A stretch of 64,000 bases of DNA, taken from Argopecten irradians. Lineage: Eukaryota; Mollusca; Bivalvia; Pectinida; Pectinidae. Every line of letters starts with the position of its first letter. The first letter of the stretch is position 1. A program made the position numbers and the translations under genes. The stretch covers positions 34,645,604 through 34,709,603 of the forward strand of contig NC_091142.1 of assembly GCF_041381155.1 (NCBI RefSeq), written 5' to 3'. Shown piece after piece: positions 1-11,835 of this stretch. The notes below the pieces were generated by a model. That model made no database searches, had not been told where the DNA came from, and saw only the letters and a program-made list of their open reading frames with translations.

Positions 1-43
1 CTACGGTAGCCATGTTTTGTTTACTACGGAGAGTGGTGGATGT

Positions 44-55
44 TGCGCATGCGTT
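44..55. promoter_or_regulatory. NRF1-like palindromic motif
   Basis: The bases TGCGCATGCGTT match the NRF1 consensus YGCGCAYGCGCR at all but one position. NRF1 sites usually lie close to transcription starts, so this could mark a promoter, perhaps of the gene whose last exon begins at 809. No coding exon is visible between the two, so the link is inference. Confidence 0.25.
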
Positions 56-304
56 AAGGTTGAACTGCACTGATAGCCGGTCGGGAGGACGCATTAGGAT
101 TCCCATAATAAATATTAATTTCTTCGCATACAGAGCGATTTTGATGGGAAATTTTATTTTTCTATTTCATAAGAAATTATACTGGATATATTAACACCAT
201 TTTACCGATTTTAGCCCTTCTTTGCCCGACTATTCGCTTTAAAATGTGTCAAATACAAATGTTGATAACACAAAATTGTACTCTTGTACTATACAATGCA
301 CTTT

Positions 305-635
305 ATATATTAATTAGCTATTGTTTTCTATAATCAATGTTAAGGTTGTCATATAAAACAAGATAGAAATACAAAAATTGGGTCCTTCAGCTCAAAGTCC
401 ATCCAGGGTAATCATTTTGAAATCATGCACATAATGCACTAAAAATCCTAAAATTGTAGTGGTGTCATTACCCGATTTGATATTTGAAACTTGATTTTCC
501 AAATTCATATTATTAATACCTAAAAATAATTTGAAATTCATAATAAACCATAATTTATGTACAATGGCCGGTTCAAAAGGCACTCCTGGGCAAAATCTTC
601 TATATACAATGTACATGGGCCTTTTAGAAGGCTGC
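305..635 (+). repeat. Dispersed repeat family R7, copy 1
   Basis: This stretch aligns along most of its length with 37405-37760. Shared landmarks in the same order are 'TTTTCTATAAT', 'CTAGATAGAAA'/'CAAGATAGAAA', 'TTGGGTCCT', 'CCAGGGTA', 'TTTTGCACTAAAAA' and 'TTGAAATTCATAAT'. Neither copy has obvious terminal inverted repeats or coding sequence. Short reading frames here are chance. Confidence 0.55.
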
Positions 636-808
636 TAAATATCACCATAACACTTAAATGGTTTACAAATAGCCATTTCCTATTAATATCTGTAATTCTG
701 CGTAGTTTGTTACCAATTAGCTTGCAACAATGTTATGTCATTCAATAATGCTTTCTTTTCTTGGCGGTTCACTTTTATCATAAAAAATGTTTTTCTTTTA
801 TCACACAG

Positions 809-1497
809 GTAGTCTTCCACCCGGTTGTAAGGAAATGTACGATAATATTCGTAAAATCGAGTTGGATTCGCCACCGGAAGTAGATGGCGTTCTTCTTTCT
901 GACGCCATCCGGTTTAGTATCGATACCAATGGTTGTCTGTTACACAACATGCTACAGGAGAAAGCCAGATACTCTTGTCATCAACATAATGCTAGGGAAA
1001 CCTATTTACGGGTGACTCTGGGTGAAAATCTCGGCGATTCTCCTGGAATCCCGTACGTCCTCGAGATTTGGCCATCAAAACATTACAGTCCAATCCATAA
1101 CCATGGCAACGCAAACGCAGTCATCAAAGTCTTGTTTGGACAAATCAATGTGTCCATTTACAACAAACATACAACAGATCCTGATGAAAAACCTTTAAAA
1201 ACATTTGTTGCCAATAGCGGAGATGTAACGTGGATCAGTCAGGACTGGTACCAAACCCATAAACTTTGGAACAATACAGCCGACTACTGCGCCACCATCC
1301 AATGCTACAAGTATGATCCAGGGGACACAACTCATTGGTCATACTTCGACTACGTTGGTGAGAACAGCACCATTGAAGGGTTCCTACCTAGTTCCGACAT
1401 TACATTTAGAGATATGCGGCAGAAGGTTTTAGACGAATATCGTCAGACATTATGTGGCAGTACGCAAGTTCACCAAGACCTTTCTACAGTGCAGTGA
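809..1497 (+). CDS. Cysteine dioxygenase-like cupin protein, last exon
   Basis: This is the terminal coding exon of a cupin thiol dioxygenase of the cysteine dioxygenase type I group, non-haem iron enzymes that oxidise a thiol to a sulfinic acid with O2. Evidence: the core 'YVLEIWPSKHYSPIHNHGNA' has the HxH metal-ligand pair (His codons 1096-1098 and 1102-1104) within a G/N-rich cupin motif 1. It is followed by 'VLFGQINVSIYN' and a downstream 'ISQDWYQTHKLWN' segment that supplies the third histidine of cupin motif 2. A pyrimidine-rich tract and acceptor CACAG end at 808, so the exon enters inside a Gly codon. The frame also runs upstream to an ATG at 787, but that lies in the acceptor tract and is not the likely start. 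About 229 residues follow the acceptor, close to a whole family member, so upstream exons probably code little. The stop TGA is at 1495-1497. The exact substrate (cysteine or another thiol) cannot be assigned. Confidence 0.75.
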
Positions 1498-2760
1498 ACA
1501 CTGTTACCAAATATTTATCATCTGAAGGACGCATTACCTCACTTAATTGGAGTACGATCTGAATGATATGTTTTCTTTTTCGGGCTTATCAAAACAAAGA
1601 TACTAGTTACTTGTCAATTTTGAACAGAACTATTATCGCAGCATCAAAAACAGTGAAAAGCTGGTTTTCGTTTTCGACCCGGGCAGGTAGATTCAGTCAT
1701 TTATGGACGGCATGAATACAGCGTGTACTTTATTTCATCATTGCATATTACTCCCTTGCTAGTAGATATTAATTGTTAGAATCATGGCTTTATGAGGAAA
1801 AATGACGTAGTTTTCCCTGAAAAATATGACGTTACGATCACAAAAACATTTATTGATGTAACAATCAATACCTACCCACAACGGAAGATAACTCTGTAAT
1901 AAACAAATACAGAATTGAACACAGCCAGTAATCAAATATCTTACATTAATATGAACTACTCACCGTTCTCCATTCATGAACCATACTGGGACAATATTAT
2001 CAAACTATTTCATATGTGGATATGAAGGGTAGAGATATTCTACCCGAGGGTCACAAAATGTAGTTAAACCTGGGGCATGCCAAGGGTTTTGTAAAAGTAG
2101 AATATCCCTATCCTTCACATCTACTTATGAAATAATATTTGTCTTTCATACCTCGATGTTTTATTGCAATTTTACAACTATAATATCCCGCCATTTTGAA
2201 ATATATTCGAAAGGTCCATTTATGAAAAATTACGTGATATTTTCAACAAAAATTTCGTTGTTTGCATCTTTTAATGAAAAACCAGTCAAGTTTGTGAAAA
2301 ACTGTTAAAATTTTACCAAGTAAATAGAAATTTTGCTGGCGCCTTGACGTCACGAGGCTTTATTGCATGGGTAGCCATGCAATACAGCCTTAGGCGGCAT
2401 GAGTGTATTTCCCTGGACCAGCCAGTACTACAGTCGTAGGTATGAAAGAAAATTCAGTTCCTTCACAGCTTCAATACAAGTCCTTGAAACCTAGATATAC
2501 TGGTCAGAACTCTTGAGATAACTTCTGTATGTGTTTCTTTAGAGAATGATCTTGAATCAGTATACGATTTGCTTTATGACTTTGATGTGTTTAAAAGAGT
2601 ACCAAAAAAGATAGAAAAAATACAGCGTGAATGTCCGTAGTATATGGCAGTGTTTGTTACGATATTCGAGAATGATATCAGTTTGTCGTTTTCTGCTACC
2701 TCACTTATTAGCATCTATCTGTATTAACATTATTTACATAACCTGAAATATATATTTTGT
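1498..2760. other. 3' flank of the dioxygenase gene with an inverted repeat
   Basis: No coding signal. A candidate poly(A) signal AATAAA lies near 1898, about 400 bases after the stop. Bases 1994-2044 and 2096-2140 form imperfect inverted arms (GGATATGAAGGGTAGAGATA against TATCCCTATCCTTCACATCT) around a loop of about 50 bases, as in a small MITE. A second short inverted pair, TTATTGCATGG/CCATGCAATA, lies at about 2360-2383 within a GC-richer patch. The rest is AT-rich and featureless. Confidence 0.4.
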
Positions 2761-2761
2761 G

Positions 2762-3297
2762 GTTTGCTTGTTTGATTAATTAACGTCCTATTAACAGCTA
2801 TGGTCATGTAAGAACGGCCTCCCATGTATGCTGTGTGTTGCGTGTATGTTGTGCGAAGTGTGTGTTTTGGGAGACTGAAGTATGTTCGTGTTGTGTCTTC
2901 TTGTATAGTGGAACTGTTGCCCTTTTTATAGTGCTACATCACTGAAGCATACCACCAAAGACACCAAGCAACACATCCCACCCGGTCACACTATACTGAA
3001 AACGGACGAAAAAGTCACCCCACTCCCTTTATGCTGAGCGCTAAGCAGGAGCAGAAACTACCACTTTTATACACTTTGATGTGTCTCGGCCAGGGAACAG
3101 AACCCAGAGCCTTCCTCAAATGAGCAGGCTCAACTCAAGGCCAAAAGTGAGGCGGTGCCAAGGGAAGCATTAGGAAAGATAAAGTCAGTTAGGAAGAAAA
3201 TAAAAAAGATAAGATCCTATATTTAGTCGCCTTTTACGAACATGCAATAGGGGCAGCAGCTACAATTCTAACGCCCCACCTGCAGGGCACACATGTG
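2762..3297 (-). mobile_element. SINE-like element R1, near full length
   Basis: This is one of the two longest copies of the most frequent repeat here. In sense orientation (minus strand) it runs from a GC-rich head (complement of 'CCCACCTGCAGGGC') to the tail TTAATTAATCAAACAAAC. The tail has a variable CAAA run, as expected of a LINE-mobilised retroposon. It has no open frame of its own. Inside are tRNA promoter-like boxes: TAGCGCTCAGCA, then GGTTCG-type bases about 30 nt on (diverged in this copy). Confidence 0.75.
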
Positions 3298-5130
3298 TGT
3301 GTAATGTGCGATTTGACAGTGAGGCTGAATGAAGCAAGCGTCTGAGTGCCCTCGTGCATGCGTAGGAGAGACAGACGACAGAAGAGACCTAGACTGTAAT
3401 TGAAGAAGATCATAGATTCCTACCAACCCCTATCGACAATTCTACAAAGTTCATGTACTTTATGAGAAAGAGCGGTAACAAACTTCAATTGTCAAAATCC
3501 AAGATAGCCACCTGGCGGATCCCATACCAAGAATATGATATAGAACCGAAAACAAGTTATAATATGCATATAAGAATTTTCAATATGACGAACTGTACTA
3601 GAACACTCGAAAATGAAATCAAAGCTTGAATGTTCCATTTGTTGTACAGTTTTCGATGCAAAATAAATGATTCACTGTAAATTGTCTTTGCTAAGGTAAA
3701 ACTTACACGTATATGTTCTTTTGAAACGCGACTTTATCAGATCTATATGAACATCACATCTACGCCTTCACAAAATATGTCACTCTAGGTGCTGGAATAG
3801 GAAACAATGGTGCGTTCACTTCGGTTCCTTGGTGGTCACCACATGTGGTTCGAATTTATAAAAAAGAGTGATAATTTTACGCAAGAAATCGTAAATGTAT
3901 TATCATCCTGTGATAGTTGAATAAACATTCGTAATATCCTGTTTCCCCTTCCCCCCAAAATCTACATATCACTGCCTTCTACGGGGACCATTTCCTGTGT
4001 CATGGAAGTCTCCTTTGTAGAATAAACTTGTTCTCAAGGACAAGGGGAATGTTGGAAATTGCAATAGAATAAGTATGTGAACAATACTAAATACCTTTGA
4101 AGGTGTGTTTGCCAGTACTATAATAAAGCCCAAATTGGATCTCACAATAGTTATACGTTTTGCCGTATGACGTTTACTGAGGATAAAGCGGGGAGCATGG
4201 TTATGTGCTAACCATATTTCTCAGGCGAACTTTGAATTCTGCATAAAATTTGACCATTATCAGTTGACAGAATCTTATTGACCATTTAGGTGATATTTCG
4301 AGAAATCGTTAATCCTATAGTTGGAAAAATATCAAATTACATTCTCGTTGTTACGTGAGATATCTATAATGGCTTCGTGACTCAAAGGTTTTCCTTTTGA
4401 TGAGAAGCTCCATGCAGAATTACAAACTATCAAATTTGTTTACTTCAATAAGCATTGTATTCCTGGCCAGTACAAACATTCGCGTAAGATAACTACGATA
4501 GAACGTTTCAATGTGCTTGTGAGACAAACTCTATCTCTTGTAGATATTTTCAAATAAACATATTTCAAACTTTTTTTTTTTTTTACATTCTTTTTTTTTA
4601 TTTTGAAGTGTAAATTTTACCTTGCTGTGATAGAAATCTACCAATATTCCATGAAGATTGAATTTTCAGACTATCACAGTGCGTCCAGAAAAACTTCTGA
4701 AGTTTTTCTGAAAGTACAACAAATACTAAAGGTTTTGTGATCAGTTAATTATGTATAGGTTCAAAAACTACAACACCGTATTTATTAACTTGCAATGTTG
4801 CACGCGATGAATGATACAGGGTTTTCCTGTAACAAAACACGCTCCCCTCCAGTTGTGGCACATTGCAAGAGACTAGTTGGGTACAAAATAGGACTGTCGG
4901 ATGTTCCTCATTCCATATGAACCTTACATCCCTTCGGACGTAGTGGTGTTAGTAATACCCGTAGCTGTTACGATATAAGTCGTCTGATTTTGATGTAGAG
5001 TGTTTTCACTGCCTTGTTCGTTCCGGCATGTTATGTACCCATATTGTTGGTCCTTCTCAACTTTATTGGTTCTTTTCCATACTCTACAAACGATGGTTAC
5101 GTGAATAAACAAAATTCCTCATCTGTATCT
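3298..5130. other. Intergenic, degenerate repeat fragment only
   Basis: No gene recognised. About 3430-3535 carries a piece of the R5 family ('GTCAAAATCCAAGATAGCC', preceded by 'GAGCGGTAACAAACTTCAAT'). A T-rich run lies at 4570-4600. The remainder is AT-rich unique-looking sequence. The short frames here, including 4924-5112, have no recognisable product. Confidence 0.4.
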
Positions 5131-5720
5131 CAACTAGGGGCCCTAACCCTTTCAAACTCTACATACGTTTGAAATCTCTTCAGGAGCAGGTGAGAGAAAG
5201 AAAGGTTCTTCAGTACTTGTACCAAAATGGTTCGTGATCAAATACACGGAAACAAGAATTGTTAACAGACGTCCATCAAAGGTTGGCACATGACAGGGTT
5301 TAGGACCATCTTCAGATGGACACAAAAACCATAGAAGAGATCCTTTGGAAGTTTTCAGATGGTGGGCTAATAAATAAAACCTCACCAGAAAAATCTTGGA
5401 CAAAAGTTCAAAGTACTTGGTAACACTGTTTACATAGCTGTTTTCCTCCTGACATTTGAGAGAGATCCGTTCTGATAAACTACAATAGCTGGTTTGTCCT
5501 AGGATTTTTTCTGAGAGTCTCTTTGCTTGTGTGTTGTAACTTCAAGTAAGAGCGGTAACTAATTGAAAGTCAAAACTTCAATTTGTCAAAATCCAAGATA
5601 GTTTTCCTTTACCACCTGCCTTTATGGATGTCTGTTCTGGCATCTTTTTTTTGTTGACTCAGATTGGAAACTTCCCAAAATACAATATGCAACAACTAGG
5701 TCCCATAACATACTTCTGTA
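5130..5720 (+). repeat. Degenerate R5-family repeat
   Basis: It contains 'CTAGGGGCCCTAA', 'AAGAGCGGTAACTAA' and 'GTCAAAATCCAAGATAG', the same landmarks as the better-preserved copy at 54925-55822. It is heavily diverged. Frames in both strands are chance. Confidence 0.4.
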
Positions 5721-5849
5721 TCATGTTAAGGTAGGGCCCTAGGCAAATCCTTTACATATGGCTTCATAAAAATTTGAGAAAGGTTGCTTCGAAGGTGAGT
5801 ACTTTCTGAAAATAGTGGAACCACAATTGACAGAAGAGTTGTTAACAGA

Positions 5850-6170
5850 CTCAGAATCTTGGCTGGGACGAAATATTTTTTGAAAAATCCGTTCATTGTC
5901 AGTACAGGCTGCGAATATATTTTGAAAAAGCTGCCAGAAATTCTGCCAAAATTATTTTCGTGTAAAAGGTCATCTCGCCCAAAGAGCACAACAAAGCTAA
6001 ATGTTTATTTATACTGGGACGAAATGGATTATCGATTGACGTAGTGATGTGTAGAAATTGAATATATTCTGTGACACGTGGTTAAAAGGTCATCCGCACA
6101 TGATCCTTGATGGAATGTTGTCAGATCCTATCTTGAACATAGTGGTTATAACGATCTGTTTTAATCAGAT
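5850..6170 (+). mobile_element. TIR element R2, left end missing
   Basis: It contains the R2 core ('AGAATCTTGGCTGGGACGAA', 'GTCATCTCGCCCAAAGAGCA', 'AAAGGTCATC') and ends in GATCTGTTTTAATCAGAT, the right terminal inverted repeat. The matching left end is not recognisable. It is non-coding. Confidence 0.6.
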
Positions 6171-6194
6171 CGGTGTTTTTGAAAGTGGATCTAA

Positions 6195-6292
6195 TGTCAT
6201 TCTTCCTCTTTTTAGGAGATTTTCTTAAATTGAACAATTATTTAGGAAAAACCAATAATTTCAGACCTTTTTAAACACTATAGGAGTAAGTT
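6195..6292 (+). repeat. Short dispersed repeat shared with 43276-43375
   Basis: The two stretches share 'CATTCTTCCTC' or 'GATTCTTCCTC', 'TTGAACAATTATTTA', 'CCAATAAT.TCAGA' and 'AACACTA.AGG.GTAAG' in order. This is a two-copy dispersed segment with no coding content and no clear ends. Confidence 0.45.
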
Positions 6293-6307
6293 CATTTATT
6301 AGTATTA

Positions 6308-6455
6308 CTATATATAGTGCTATATCACGACAAGTCTCCCAAAACCCGCACCTCGCACTTCATACACGCTACACACTGCGTACATGTGAGGCCGTCCTTA
6401 CATGGCCCTGGCTGTTAATAGGACGTTAAAATAATCAAATAAGTAAACAAACATC
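6308..6455 (+). mobile_element. SINE-like element R1, 5'-truncated
   Basis: Only the 3' part is present: 'TCTCCCAAAACCCGCACCTC', then 'GGCCGTCCTTACATGGCCCT', ending 'GGACGTTAAAATAATCAAAT'. The tail has lost part of the TTAATTAA motif. Confidence 0.65.
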
Positions 6456-7041
6456 ACGACAAGTGTGGATTAACACGATATTATTTAGACACAAGTACAC
6501 ACCAGAAGAAATATTATTAGTTATTAAATACTCGCACTATTCCAAATCACTTGAACCTTTAATTTAAACCCGTTTAAAAGTTTTTCACTTCGTACTGCAG
6601 CGGTATGGAACAAACTTACCAGAGAGTGTTGTTTGTGCTAATAACTAAAATGGTTTTTAAAATAAACAGAATAAACATCGGAAAAAAAAAACATAGATTT
6701 ATTTAATAATTTCAGGCTGATTGACAACCTTGGGTGTTACAATCAATAGCTGTTATCATAAAGTATGTGCAGAATTGAGTCTGGTGTAGAGGATATATTA
6801 TCCTGAACCAGAAATCTGTCAATAAATTAAATAAATGTATCATGCAACTTTCGTATAGTCACAAATAGTCAGGTGATTCTATTCTTTATCAACATATGAA
6901 TCTTGAGTATATGAACAAGTCATTGTATCGACTGTATAAGGTGATTCCATACTGTACTACCACATTGAGAATGTAAACAAGCCATTTGATCTACTGTAAA
7001 AAGTGATTCCATTCTTACCATCATATGTAGAATATGAACAA

Positions 7042-7367
7042 TTTGTTTGTTTGTTTGATTCAACTAACGTCCTTTTAACAGCTAGGGTCATATAAGGACG
7101 GCCTCCAATGTATGCTGCATATTGACGAGTGCGTGTTCTGGAAGACAGCGGCATATTCATGATTTCTTTTTTATAGTGCTATATCATTGAAGCATGCCAC
7201 CGAAGACACCAAGCAACACCCCCCACTCGGTTACATTATACTGACAACGGGCGAACCAGTCGTTCAACTCCCGTTATGCTGAGCGCTAAACAGGAGCAGA
7301 AACTACCATTTATATAGACTTTGGTGCGTGTCGGTCGGGGGACAGAACCCAGAGCCTACCCCTAGGG
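7042..7367 (-). mobile_element. SINE-like element R1
   Basis: Sense strand is minus. The CAAA tail appears as TTTGTTTGTTTGATTCAACT at the left. The body extends through the A/B-box-like region and stops near 'AGAGCCTACCCCT'. A second copy starts almost at once on its right, in the same orientation. Confidence 0.7.
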
Positions 7368-7372
7368 GCGAT

Positions 7373-7580
7373 TTTGTTTGTTTGTTTGTTTGATTAATTA
7401 ACGTCCTATTAACAGCTATGGTCATGTAAGGACGGCCTCCCATGTATGCGGTGTGTTGCGTGTATGTTGTGCGAGGTGCGTGTTTTGGGAGACTGCGGTA
7501 AATTCATTTTATATCTTCTTGTATAATGGAACTATTGCCCTTTTTATAGTGCTATATCACTGAAGCATGCCGCCGAAAAG
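7373..7580 (-). mobile_element. SINE-like element R1, 5'-truncated
   Basis: It begins with a (TTTG)n run and matches the family up to 'GAAGCATGCCGCCGAA'. It is head-to-tail with the copy ending at 7367, so two independent insertions or a local duplication are possible. Confidence 0.7.
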
Positions 7581-8069
7581 CGCTCAATAAAAGCAACGGG
7601 GCTAATCGTACGAACCGAACTACGCTATCTAAGCTCGTGGAAACGTTTCTTTTATATAGAAAAATATCGTCTGGGGGAGCGTATGTGATAAATATTTGCT
7701 CGGTGCTCAATTCACGGTCAAGAATCCAAATATGCAAGATGCCCACGGAACAGAAGAGTGTTTCACCAATGTGTAGAAGCAAAATCTATGGTTTATTATA
7801 TTAAACTTTGTCCTGTAGATCGTGCACAGTATAGACTGGTATGTCATATCATGGTTAAAAAGTGTTATTTTTGTCATTGTTCAGATATATATCTGCACGA
7901 GGGACAGAGTTAAAACTGGATTCAGTTCATTAAAATATCTCAAATTTCAATGATTAAGTGACCTTTTCTTGTTGAATGTTACTGTTAAAATTATATTTTC
8001 TAAATTACGCATGCGAAAACGCTGCGGACAGGTATAGCTGTACGCATATGGAACACTTGAAGTAATATA

Positions 8070-8455
8070 TGCCTTGAGTTGAGCGTTAGCCCCTGTGAGG
8101 TAGGCTGGCCCCTGGCCGAGACACACCAAAGTCTATAAAAGTGGTAGTTTCCTGCTCCTGCTTAGCGTTCAGCTCATACAGGAGTGGGACGACTGGTTCG
8201 CCAGTTGTCTGTACGGTTTATTGTGACCAGGTGGGGTGTGTTGCTTGGTGTCTTCGGCGGCATGCTTCAGTGATATAGCACTATAAAAAGGGCAACAGTT
8301 CCACTATACAAGAAGACACAACACGAACATACCGCAGTCTCCCGAAACACGCACCTCGCACAACATACACGCAACACACCGCATACATGGGAGGCCGTCC
8401 TTACATGACCACAGCTGTTAATAGGACGTTAATTAATCAAACAAACAAGCAAACA
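8070..8455 (+). mobile_element. SINE-like element R1, long copy
   Basis: The plus-strand copy runs from 'CTTGAGTTGAGCGTTAG' through the GGCCGAGACACACC block, the A-box-like 'TTAGCGTTCAGC' and B-box-like 'TGGTTCGCC', to a tail of TTAATTAATCAAACAAACAA. It is one of the clearest copies. Confidence 0.75.
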
Positions 8456-9134
8456 AGTAATATATAAAATCAATAATACAAGGCAGTGGATATTAGTTCT
8501 TGAAATATAGTTTCTTCAATCGAAATTCTTTTCCACAGCTATGTGTATATACACGTGTTAGTTTTATTGTTCGAATCTGGTTAATCTTTTCTTATAGAAA
8601 CAGCAGATCAAGTTCATTTAATTTTGATCGTCCCAAGAATTGAACTAGCAGCATATGTCCCAGTTAGAGAACCGTTTCCGTATGTTAAAACGAATCTGAC
8701 GTCCCGTCAAATTGAATAGGATGTTCCGTTGGAACTAATGCATGCTTGATGAATGTGATAGGTTCAAAAAGTATAAACTAGAATGTTCCCCAATTTTTCT
8801 TTATTTTGCTTTTCACAGATGAAGCGTTGAACTGTTTTCAGTTGGCTATAAAATGAGAAAAAGGTTAATAACAATGAGAAAACGTGACTGAATTTATTCT
8901 TTATTCACTGTATATCAATTCAAAAAACATAATTATATATAGTATAGTGAATCTTTGATCAGATTATTTGAAGGGTGTCTTGTACCTTGTTGGATTATTT
9001 ACATACATGTATGAAAATGCTTAAAATAAAGAAATAGTTTCTGCGATATCAAACAAAGAAAAACCATACTTTAGAATCTACGTTTTGTTATCAGCAAAAT
9101 ATCGCGCGCATATATATATCTGTTTTGCATGATT

Positions 9135-9352
9135 TTGTTGGTTTGGTTGGTTATTATTAGCCAGGTTAATTTAAGGACGGCCTCCTATGTGTGTGGTGTG
9201 TTGCGTGTGTGAAGTGTACGGTGCGTGTTTTAGAAGGCTGTGGTATATTCGTATTGTATCTTCTTGCATAGTTAAACTCTTGTCCTTTTTATAGTGATAT
9301 TGGTATATCATCGAAGACATCAAGCAACACGCCCTACCCGGTTCACATTTAG
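9135..9352 (-). mobile_element. SINE-like element R1, degenerate
   Basis: It is recognised by 'AAGGACGGCCTCCTATGTGT', 'CTTCTTGCATAGT' and 'CAAGCAACACGCCCTACCCG'. It is more diverged than neighbouring copies and so probably older. Confidence 0.6.
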
Positions 9353-9443
9353 TCCGCTAAATCAGCCCTATATTAACAGGTTTTTTTTGTCTCACTCATA
9401 TTTGAGGGGGAAATGTCATATAATATAGGGCAGGTTTGGCGGC
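9353..9443. repeat. Short inverted-repeat element
   Basis: The arms CCGCTAAATCAGCCCTATAT and the complement of ATATAGGGCAGGTTTGGCGG enclose about 45 bases. The flanking 'TATATTAACAGG' occurs on both sides. This is consistent with a very small MITE lying between an R1 copy and an R2 copy. Confidence 0.45.
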
Positions 9444-9455
9444 TATATTAACAGG

Positions 9456-9874
9456 TTGATTAAATTACAGATCCTTATTTGCTCTTTACGTTTTGACTAT
9501 GAGATCTGACAATCATACCATTAGGGGTCCACGTCAGGGATGACCTATGGAGAATGGCCAATGATATTGGCTACTTCCAGAATCTTGATCTGGGGACGAC
9601 TTTAATACGATTGAACAAAAGCCTGTCCGATCTATTTTCCGTGGTTACTTAGTCATCTCGGACCCAAAGTGCCAACATTACTAAATGTATATGCTTATGG
9701 GACGAAATAGCGAGTGTGATCCAATTGAAGTTGATTTGTGCAGATAATGTATTTGATATGGTAGTTCACGTGTGTTTTTGGCTTCATCACTCCGACGTGG
9801 ACTCCATTTTGGTGTATTGTCATACTATATTGAACGGAGTGTTTATAAGGATGAATGTATTTTTAATCAGACTG
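9456..9874 (+). mobile_element. TIR element R2, diverged full copy
   Basis: The left end TTGATTAAATTACAGATCCT and right end 'TTTTTAATCAGAC' bound a body with the R2 landmarks 'TTAGGGGTCCACGTCA', 'GGCCAATGA', 'AGAATCTTGATCTGGGGACG' and 'GTCATCTCGGACC'. It is non-coding. Confidence 0.6.
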
Positions 9875-9887
9875 TAGGTAGGCCACA

Positions 9888-9945
9888 TGATACTGACAAC
9901 GGGCGAATCAGTCGTCTCAGTCCCTTTCTGCTGAGCGCTAAAAGC
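9888..9945 (-). mobile_element. SINE-like element R1 fragment ending at the A-box
   Basis: It covers only 'TGATACTGACAACGGGCGAA' to 'CTGAGCGCTAAAA'. Its 5' sense end falls at the same place where several other copies begin, just upstream of the A-box-like motif. Confidence 0.5.
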
Positions 9946-10599
9946 TTTAACCTTACCTCATGTCAGATGGTATCAAGGGAGACGTTTCGACGAAGAAAAA
10001 TAAGTAGAAAATAGTATAAAAAACCTAAAATGTAGTTTTTCAAATAAGAACCTACTTTTCTACTTAGATATTTTTACATCATGCGTTTAGTCCTAGTTAT
10101 GATAAATTATAAAGTTCCTTATCCTATTCACTTCCGTTCAATATTTTTTTTGACAATATTCTACTGAAGTGCCAAATGGAATGGTCAAAGTGATATATGT
10201 TGAGCTAATATGTATCTAGGGATCTGTATTTTAATGATTGATGTTTAGTGTACCGGTAAGCGTTTTCTCATGCGTAATTTAGAAAAAAAATAGTTATAGC
10301 AATAGCATTCAATAAGAAAAGACAACTAATCATTGACATCTGCGATAATTTTATGAACTGAATTCGGTTTTAGCTGTGTTTCTCGTTTATGTATATATCT
10401 GTTTTGGAAAAATAACAAAAATCGCTTTTTTTCAACCATGAATACTAACAACCAGTCTATACTGTGCGTCGAAATTACGGGACAACGTCAAATACAACAA
10501 TTCATGTAATGGTATGGCAGGGGACATTACAGATGACCATTACAGATGTCCCCAAGAACGAACTGTGCAGTAGGAAATGATCACAAGTTACGAAAATTA

Positions 10600-11345
10600 C
10601 GCAAGATAATGTGTAGATTGCTGTCAGAGCAATCTTTTCAAAGATGGCAGCTTAATCTTCCGGATATTCAACTCAATCTGTAAGCTTTAAAATTTTAGGC
10701 AACCCTACGCATCCATTTCGTTACGATGGTAAAAGAGCTTAGCAACACAGCTATTCAAAAATGATGCCATGTTGTTCATCATACCTCATAACCATTGTGT
10801 TCAGCTTAATCGGACAAAATGTAAATTTCAACCAATCAGAGGCCTCAATTAGGTAACCATGACAACACAGCTTTTCAAACCTGTTGCCATCTCGATAAGC
10901 ATACCTCACAATCCCCGTGTACAATTTTAAGCTGATTCTGACAACATCTAAATTTCTGACTAATCAGAGACCTTTCTTTCGTTATCATGGCAACTGAGGT
11001 TTTCGAAAATGCTCTCATGTTATTCGGTGTCCAAAATAACCACATTATACTAATTTTCATCGAAATCTAACTCAAAAATCTCAAAACCGGAAATGGGCTC
11101 TGGCGGCCATCTTGGACTTCCGACTAGGAATCGGAAAAAAACCTTTATGCACAATCCAACACCTTAATGAGTATGTATGTGAAGTTTCGCGATTAATCGG
11201 CCTTGTAGTTTCCAGAGGAAAATGCTGCGGAAAAAAAAAACCCGCGCCGACGGAAAAAGTGGAAAAAATAATAATGATAATAGGAAACGGAGCAAAAACA
11301 ATATGTTCCCGGGACATAATTAAAACGCCAATTTTGCTTCTAACG
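10600..11345 (+). repeat. Composite repeat with ~130-bp internal units
   Basis: Three related units start near 10721 (GTTACGATGG), 10853 (GTAACCATGAC) and 10981 (GTTATCATGGC). Each is followed by 'CAACACAGCT'- or 'CAACTGAGGT'-type bases, and the first two also end in an 'ATCAGAG.CCT' block. A non-repeated tail follows with 'AAAACCGGAAATGGGCTCTG'. Overlapping frames on both strands at 11081-11351 reflect this repeat, not genes. Confidence 0.5.
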
Positions 11346-11492
11346 CTTTAACCAAATACTCCACTATGTTCCTGTGGGCAACTTGTATATTTTGAATCTA
11401 GGCCGTGAGTTGAACACCGAGCAAATGTAAGAAAAGTGTTTCCACGAGCGTAAATAGCGTTGCCCGGTTTGTACGATTAGCCCCGGTGAAAA

Positions 11493-11835
11493 CAATCTAA
11501 TTAAAATACAGATCCTTATAAACACTCCGTTCAATATATAGGATCTGACCTTTGATCCCTCATTGTCGTTCGGATGACCTGTTTACCACGTGTGATTTCT
11601 AAACGTCAAAATTGCTACCCACTATTTCGTTCAGTAAGCATATACCTTTTAGTCATCGTTGTAGCTTTGGGGGGGGGGGCGAGATGACTTAGACGAAAAT
11701 TATGCGGACAGCCTTTTTCAAATCTAGTTCGTCCCCAGTCTAAGATTCTGGGCAGTGCCATCAATTTGATTGGCCATTTCCAAAGGTTTAGTGACCCTAA
11801 TGGGATTTCACGATCTTCATATCAAACGTATTGAT
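11493..11835 (+). mobile_element. TIR element R2, right end decayed
   Basis: The left end CAATCTAATTAAAATACAGA is well preserved. The internal landmarks appear in inverted order compared with other copies ('GAGATGACTTAGACGAAAAT' before 'GTCCCCAGTCTAAGATTCTG'), so the body is inverted relative to the copies at 46531 and 56302. A run of ten G lies at about 11670. Confidence 0.55.

Noticed and set aside
11081-11351. Overlapping 78-79 codon frames on opposite strands
   Set aside because: Both arise from one dispersed repeat tail with poly-A and CpG words; no protein family.
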